Assembly (NCBI RefSeq): GCF_000699445.3
Contig: NC_067196.1
Location: 90,413,364-90,477,363, forward strand
DNA from: Schistosoma haematobium
Taxonomy: Eukaryota > Platyhelminthes > Trematoda > Strigeidida > Schistosomatidae
Direction: 5' to 3'
DNA length: 64,000 nt
Made by a program: the position numbers and the translations under genes. Each line of letters begins with the position of its first letter. Positions within the stretch are counted from its first letter, which is position 1. Shown piece after piece: positions 58,781 to 64,000 of this stretch. Below the pieces are notes generated by a model that made no database searches, was not told where the DNA came from, and saw only the letters and a list, made by a program, of their open reading frames with translations.

Positions 58781-61700
58781 TCATGTTATCGGATTGTTGT
58801 TCAATTGCTTTTGTATAATTCTTTCTAAACGATTATGCATTACTTGTATAAATAACCGTTGATTTTGTTTTAAATAAGCAGCCTAAAATGTTGAATAAAA
58901 TAGAAAGCAAAATATGTTGTATTTAATTGTTAAAACATTTAACATTCAATTGTTCAACTGAAAGTTTAAGAACCGAGCGTTTAATTTAATTCAGTTTAGG
59001 CAAATCACCGATCATGATTTCATACCGCCCGTCGCTACTACCGATTGAATGGTTTAGTAAGATTGTTGGATTGGTGTCGTTGTAGTGGCTTTGGCGCTCA
59101 ACTGATGCTGAGATGATCTAATTTAACTAGTTAGAGGAAGTAAAAATCTTAACACGGTTTTCGTAGGTGAACCTGCTGAAGGATCATTACCATAACCCAA
59201 AAATATATAATGAAGCATACACCTAGTTTTGTGCTGGATCGCATGTACCCTGGCTTAGTGGTATTTACCCTAGGCTTCAGCGGTTATTATAATGATCATC
59301 ATGAGTTACATTATTGTTACTTGAACAGTGTTTATTGTACTAAAGATTTTATAGATTATCAGTGTCTTGAACACTTATATTTTCTTCCATCAACGATATT
59401 AAGAAACTTTGTTAACCAGGTGATAAAATTAAATAACTTATTACAGAAAATTCAAAGAAATTGAAGTGTTTATATACTTTCTACAAGATTAACAAACTTC
59501 TTAAAAATCACAATAGATTTATTAATATTAGAAGTACAGTAGGCACGTCCACATGACTTCAATTCATTTCAGTCAGCTACAACGTGGGAGCAGGCACATA
59601 TATGCATCGATCCAAGTTGCTACACCTCATTAGCACAACAAGATGAACACCAAATTCATAGTAGTTGCTTCAATGCTCCTAACGTCCTTCCAACCGTCTC
59701 CAACACTAGTCAGCATTGCATATAGTGGTAAACGATGTCCAGGTATACGTAACACGTGGCTCAACCATCTCAGTTGATGAAGATTAACAACCTCATCAAG
59801 TGATTTATCATCATTACCTAATACCCTCCGTCTAACCTCACTATTACTTACCCGGTGATCCCAACAGATGCGAGTAATATTTCTATGACGTCTGTGATCG
59901 AATACTAGTAACTTACGAGTATCTCCTACTCTTAAAGACCACGTTTTGCAGGTGTAATTAAAACAGGACAAACTGTTGCGCAGTACTGATAGACGGACAT
60001 ATCGCCTTCGCCATAGGTGACGTAGGTTGGCAAAAGCGAGACGAGCTTTTCGAATCCATGCTGAGATTTTGTCAGACATCAACCCATTAAGGCTGATCAG
60101 ACTTCCAAGATAAGTGAAGTTGTCAACGCGTTCGACTACTTCACTCCCGATTAGTTACAGTGTTGGTGCAGGCCAGTCCTGAAGCAACAATTTACATTTA
60201 GAGGGGTAGAAGCGCATCCCAAATATTCTGGCATTGTTACTTAGTGCTACCAAAAGACTGCATTTTATCAGCGTCTTCGCCAAACAGGACTATATCATCT
60301 GTGTATTTTAAATCGATAAGTAGACCTCCTGGTAGGAAGGAGATCAATGCCCGAAAATTCAGTCAACGTACGTACAAAGGTCTACGTTGTTGCTGACTGA
60401 CAGTCGACGAGGACGTTATTTCCACCAGTATGTCTATGATGAATTTGAACAAAAGTAGAGATTTAGTCTTGTGAAGCTGATTTGATCGGGTTGACAAATA
60501 TAGTTTGTATTAGAATCAGTATTATTTATATCTGTTCGGTTTTTTTTCGCAATATGAATAATCAAAGAAGTGGATAATTGGATCAGAATTTCAATTTATG
60601 TACTGATATATATATGATGAAGTTTTGCATACAGATTATATTACTTAGTGTAAACGAATGAGTTTATTAAAAAATAATAATAATGACAGTAGTATAACTC
60701 ACGTATTACGTATGCCTGAACACCGATTACCACGACAGGCAATGCTAACCGGTGTAGGGGATGGTTGGAAGAAAGTTAGGGGCGGCCAAACCAAAACGTG
60801 GCATCAGTGCTTGAAGTCACTAACTTCTAGTCTGAGCCATGTTGGTAGATGCAGACTACTTGGTTGGGGTCCGCGTGACTGTCGTAACCAATGGTTGGAG
60901 ACTCTTGGTGACATGGCTCAGAATCGATCACAATGGCGTCGGTGTATACACTCCCTGTCTTCCCTTAAACTAAGAGATTAAAATCGCTTCATATCTTTCT
61001 TTCTACGAACCAATTCTTTCTTCTTGTACTATATCTCTATATGCAATCTTTCTCTTACATATTACCACCTTTGACCTAACCACTGCTATGAATCCGGTGT
61101 TCATCTTGCTGTGCTAATGAGGTATGGCAACCTGGGCCGATGCATACATGTGCCTGGTCCTACGTTGTAGCTGACTGACTGACTGAGTATAACTCATATA
61201 CTAATTATAGAGTTATAATGTTTGTATAAGAGCTACTAGTACCATTTGAGTGTTTTTAATCGAAATAGATGGCGAAAGTTTCATACCTGTGGTATAACTT
61301 TTGAATGTATGGTGGTTTAGCGACTAGGTCACATCTAAATATATGCTTTCAAAAACAAGCTCTCATTTATGGATCATATATTAGGAAAAGAATTTTTTCC
61401 CCATTCTGTTCGGACCAAACGAAAAAAGGGATTTTAATAATACTTTTTAATCCTTTGATTGCGCGCGTATCGTTGACGACGCACTATGAAACTGGAATTC
61501 TGAAATAGCTAATCCTCAAGATATTCTATAATTATTGACGTTTCTCCCCTGTATTATTGTCGATCGAAAGGGGAACACATTCTTTTGTCTTTTTAATAGT
61601 TGTGGGTTTGGTACAAGTTTGGTTGAAGAGTAATTTATGTTAGACTCAGTCATCGCGTTAACTCTGACGTTAATAGTTCAACTTTGCAGCTGAAGATAAT

Positions 61701-62205
61701 AATATTATTGAATAGCATAGAAACAATTATAAATGTTAATACAAGGGTTGTACAATCAATAATCCCATTACTTTTCTTTAGTAATTTATGATTAACTGGA
61801 GAATTGAATTTAAGAAAAGAAAATGAAATTGATGTAGAATAATTACCTTAGTTAACTGGCTAAGCATTTCCATTATTTCGTCTTGTACCAAATGTTCACA
61901 ATGATTACGTAACCAAGACATATTCTTTTGAAGTATATTGTTATTTTCCCGACTAAATGCTGTATTCATTAATGCATTACGTTTAGTTGGAGTACTGATA
62001 GTGGTTAAAGTCGACAATGGTTTTAAAGAGGATTTCATTGGAGAAGTAATGCAATTAGTGGTAGACAGATTACGAATACCATGTGAGGATTGTAAGGATT
62101 GATGTAACGGAGCATCTTTATTGTTTTCACCGATAACAGCATTAGGATTGTTTATGAGACTGCTTAAATGTTTCCATAATAAATATGTCGACTGTTCAAT
62201 TATGC
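58781..62205 (-). CDS. Unrecognised protein, last two coding exons
   Basis: Two exons join in phase: 61847-62205 (starts with two bases of a split codon after atatgtag; ends ACTAAG before gtaatt) and 58781-58882 (after acattttag; ends ATAACATGA). Together they give about 153 residues: a Ser/Thr/Asn-rich stretch, then a helix-rich, probably coiled-coil tail with NMSWLRNHCEHLVQDEIMEM, LKQNQRLF and MHNRLERIIQKQ, ending NNNPIT. I do not recognise the family; the tail recalls C-terminal coiled coils of centrosomal adaptor proteins such as NEDD1, but that is weak. Exons further 5' must lie right of 62314, because an RTE-like element starts in the upstream intron. The single intron seen (58883-61846) holds an rRNA fragment and two RTE-like pieces. 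The gene is convergent with PRPF31, 1.5 kb apart. Confidence 0.72.
59021..59345 (+). pseudogene. Decayed 18S rRNA 3' end plus ITS1 start
   Basis: Reads taccgcccgtcgctactacc, gattgaatggtttagtaaga, gtagtggctttggcg, agaggaagtaaaaatc, cgtaggtgaacctgctgaag and gatcatta, the universal 3' end of small-subunit rRNA with scattered substitutions. It runs into ITS1-like sequence (tgaagcatacacctagtttt, tgtaccctggcttagtggta). About 170 bp of 18S only, so a displaced rDNA fragment, not a functional gene. In the last intron of the minus-strand gene, on the opposite strand. Confidence 0.85.
59570..60470 (-). mobile_element. RTE-like family B, post-RT region and 3' end
   Basis: Minus strand: fragments matching 300-900 (ctgcattttatcag, ccaaacaggactatatcatc, cttccaagataagtgaagtt), then ISAWIRKARLAFANLRHLWR, LVFDHRRHRNITRICWDHRV, HVLRIPGHRLPLYAMLTSVG. 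The 3' end is near the tacaacgtgggagcaggcac complement. Frameshifted. Confidence 0.78.
60700..61190 (+). mobile_element. RTE-like family B 3' end, young-looking copy
   Basis: Open frame 60658-60981 carries VLRMPEHRLPRQAMLTGVGD, GWKKVRGGQTKTWHQCLKSL and ends SSLKLRD. Then the full 3' UTR and cctacgttgtagctgactga with three tgac units. Differs from 55470-55950 at only a few positions. In the intron of the minus-strand gene. Confidence 0.82.
61191..61846. other. Intron remainder without recognised feature
   Basis: AT-rich sequence between the RTE-like copy and the penultimate exon. A 67-codon plus-strand frame shows no known motif. Confidence 0.5.
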
Positions 62206-62313
62206 CTACATATAAAAAATAACGTCAATTTGATAGAAATAAAATCTTAAACAATCTAATGTGTAATATTAATAAAATCGGATTGTAGCCTAGCAATGGA
62301 ATACAGCAACTTT

Positions 62314-64000
62314 GCCTGTAGCTCTTCTAGAGTTACTGCCGATCCCAAGCCCGGGTAAAGGAGGAGGGTTTGGCATGAGGTTAGCGACCCCATCTCGTAG
62401 AAAATCAACTTGTTAAAAAAAATCGCTAACCAGAAAAAAATAATTCAAACAATTTGAATTCTGCCCTGAGAGTTAGAAGGTCTTCATTTAGAAGAATTAT
62501 GATGCTTCATGGTGAAAGCCGAGTTCCTTCGGAAGCCACGAGGCCGATGCCCTTTCTAACAACTAGAGCAACAACTTTTATAGGTAGATGGAACGTCCGA
62601 ACAATGTGGGAGACCGAGAAGACCAGTCGAATAGCAACGGAAATGAGGAGATACAATTTGATAGTACTGGGAATCAGCGAAACCCATTGAACCCAAGTTG
62701 GATAACAAAGGCTAAATACAGGAGAGATGCTGCTGTACTCCGGTCACGAGGAGGAAAATATTCCACACACTCAGGGAGTTACTCTAATGCTGTCCAAAGT
62801 AGCACGAAATGGACTTGTAGGATGGGAATCCCACGGATCCAGAATCATCAAAGCATCATTCAAAACAAAGAAGGAGGGGATCTTAATGAATATTATCCAA
62901 TGTTATGCACCCACCAATGATAGCAACGACGACATTAAAGATCAGTTCTACGAGCGGCTGCAGTCAATCATAGAGAAATGCCCAAGAAAGGACCTCACCA
63001 TTCTAATGGAAGATCTAAATGCCAAAGTCGGGATAGACAACACTGGATATGAAGATATTATGGGACGACATGGACTGGGAGAAAGAAACGAAAATGGGGA
63101 AAGATTTGCGAATCTATGTGCATTCAACAAATTGGTCATAGGAGGCACAATATTTCCACACAAGCGCATACACAAAGCTACAAGGATCTCACCGGACCAC
63201 GCCACAGAGAACCAGATAGAACATATTTGCATCAATAAAAAAAATCCGAAGGACAATGGAAGATATGAGAATTAGGAGAGGAGCTGACATAGCTTCAGAT
63301 CACCACCTAGAACTGGACAACCGGAAAAACGGCACTACAAAGGTTCAATACAACTTTCCTTCGAGATACTGACAGACTCAATGAATTCAAGATAGCTCTC
63401 AACAACAGGTTCCAAGCCTTACAGGATCTACTGAAGGAAGAAGAAACTACTATGGAGGACAATTGGAAAGGTATCAAAGAAGCATTAATTTCAACCTGTC
63501 AAGAGGTTCTGAGCCTCAAGAAGCATCATCATAAGGAATGGATCTCTATAAACACACTGGACAGGATCAAAGAAAAGAAAAACAAGAAGATAGCAATTAA
63601 CAACAGCCGAACACGAGCAGAGAAAGTCTAAGTATAAGCTGGGTACATGGAAACAAACAAGCAAGTGAAGAAGAGCATTAGAGACGACAAGCAGAAATGC
63701 GGGGAAGAACTAGCAACGACGGTGGAAAAAGCTGAAAGAGAAGGAAATGTGAAACAGCTTTACGATACAACAAAGAAGCTAGCAGGGAAATATAATAAAC
63801 CAGAGGGACCGGTCAAAGACAAAGAAGGCAAGGCAATCACTAAACTTCAAGAACAGCGGAACAGATGGGTTGAGTACTTCGAGGAACTCCTGAATAGGCC
63901 GGCTACAATGAATCCACCGGACATCGAAGCAGCACACACAGATCTTCCTATAGATGTCAACCCACCAACGACGGAAGAAGTCAGGATGGCCATCAGACAA
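62314..64000 (+). mobile_element. RTE-like family A with intact 5' end, running off the window
   Basis: Begins gcctgtagctcttctag, the same 5' terminus as the copy ending at 33582, so it is not 5'-truncated. Plus-strand endonuclease: FIGRWNVRTMW, LIVLGISETH (stop follows), MLLYSGHEEENIPHTQGV, MEDLNAKVGIDNTGYEDIMG, AFNKLVIGGTIFPHK. Frame broken at the A run near 63237, about 30 bp missing near 63309, another stop near 63630; RT begins at the window edge (PPDIEAAHTDLPIDVN). It sits in the intron just upstream of the exon ending at 62205. Confidence 0.85.

Overview
The window is an animal nuclear genome segment, almost certainly from a blood fluke (Schistosoma or a close relative). Evidence: spliced genes whose first introns are tiny (33-36 bp) and later ones kilobases long; tRNA-derived SINEs carrying hammerhead ribozymes (the Sm-alpha type); and a dense mix of RTE-like, CR1-like, Penelope-like, Gypsy and BEL/Pao retroelements with AT-rich DNA between them. 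The species cannot be fixed from sequence alone.

Three host genes can be read exon by exon. (1) 2554-16572, minus strand: the 5' part (11 exons, 456 codons, every intron phase consistent) of a BRO1-domain endosomal adaptor closest to HD-PTP (PTPN23); the 3' part lies beyond base 1. (2) 43587-57252, plus strand: a complete 8-exon gene (528 codons) for the U4/U6 snRNP splicing factor PRPF31. (3) 58781-62205, minus strand: the last two coding exons of an unrecognised gene that continues to the right of the window.

Layout: 1-2000 RTE-like remnant; 2.5-16.6 kb PTPN23 gene with repeats in its large introns; 16.7-43.3 kb a transposon archipelago without host genes; 43.6-57.3 kb PRPF31 with SINE- and RTE-filled introns; 57.6-62.2 kb the third gene, whose last intron holds a decayed 18S/ITS1 fragment; 62.3 kb to the end a second RTE-like element with an intact 5' end.

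The most striking structure is at 22.7-33.6 kb. A 417-bp-class solo LTR was split by a full-length RTE-like element (15-bp target duplication), which was then hit twice by copies of a 3.6-kb LTR element, in opposite orientations and about 1 kb apart. The LTR element has LTRs, a primer-binding-site-like sequence, a purine tract and 4-bp target duplications, but no recognisable ORF, so it is a non-autonomous element. Its two copies form a giant imperfect palindrome whose inner 2.5 kb look almost identical while the outer parts are clearly diverged, which suggests arm-to-arm gene conversion. All comparisons were made by eye; no alignment or database search was run.
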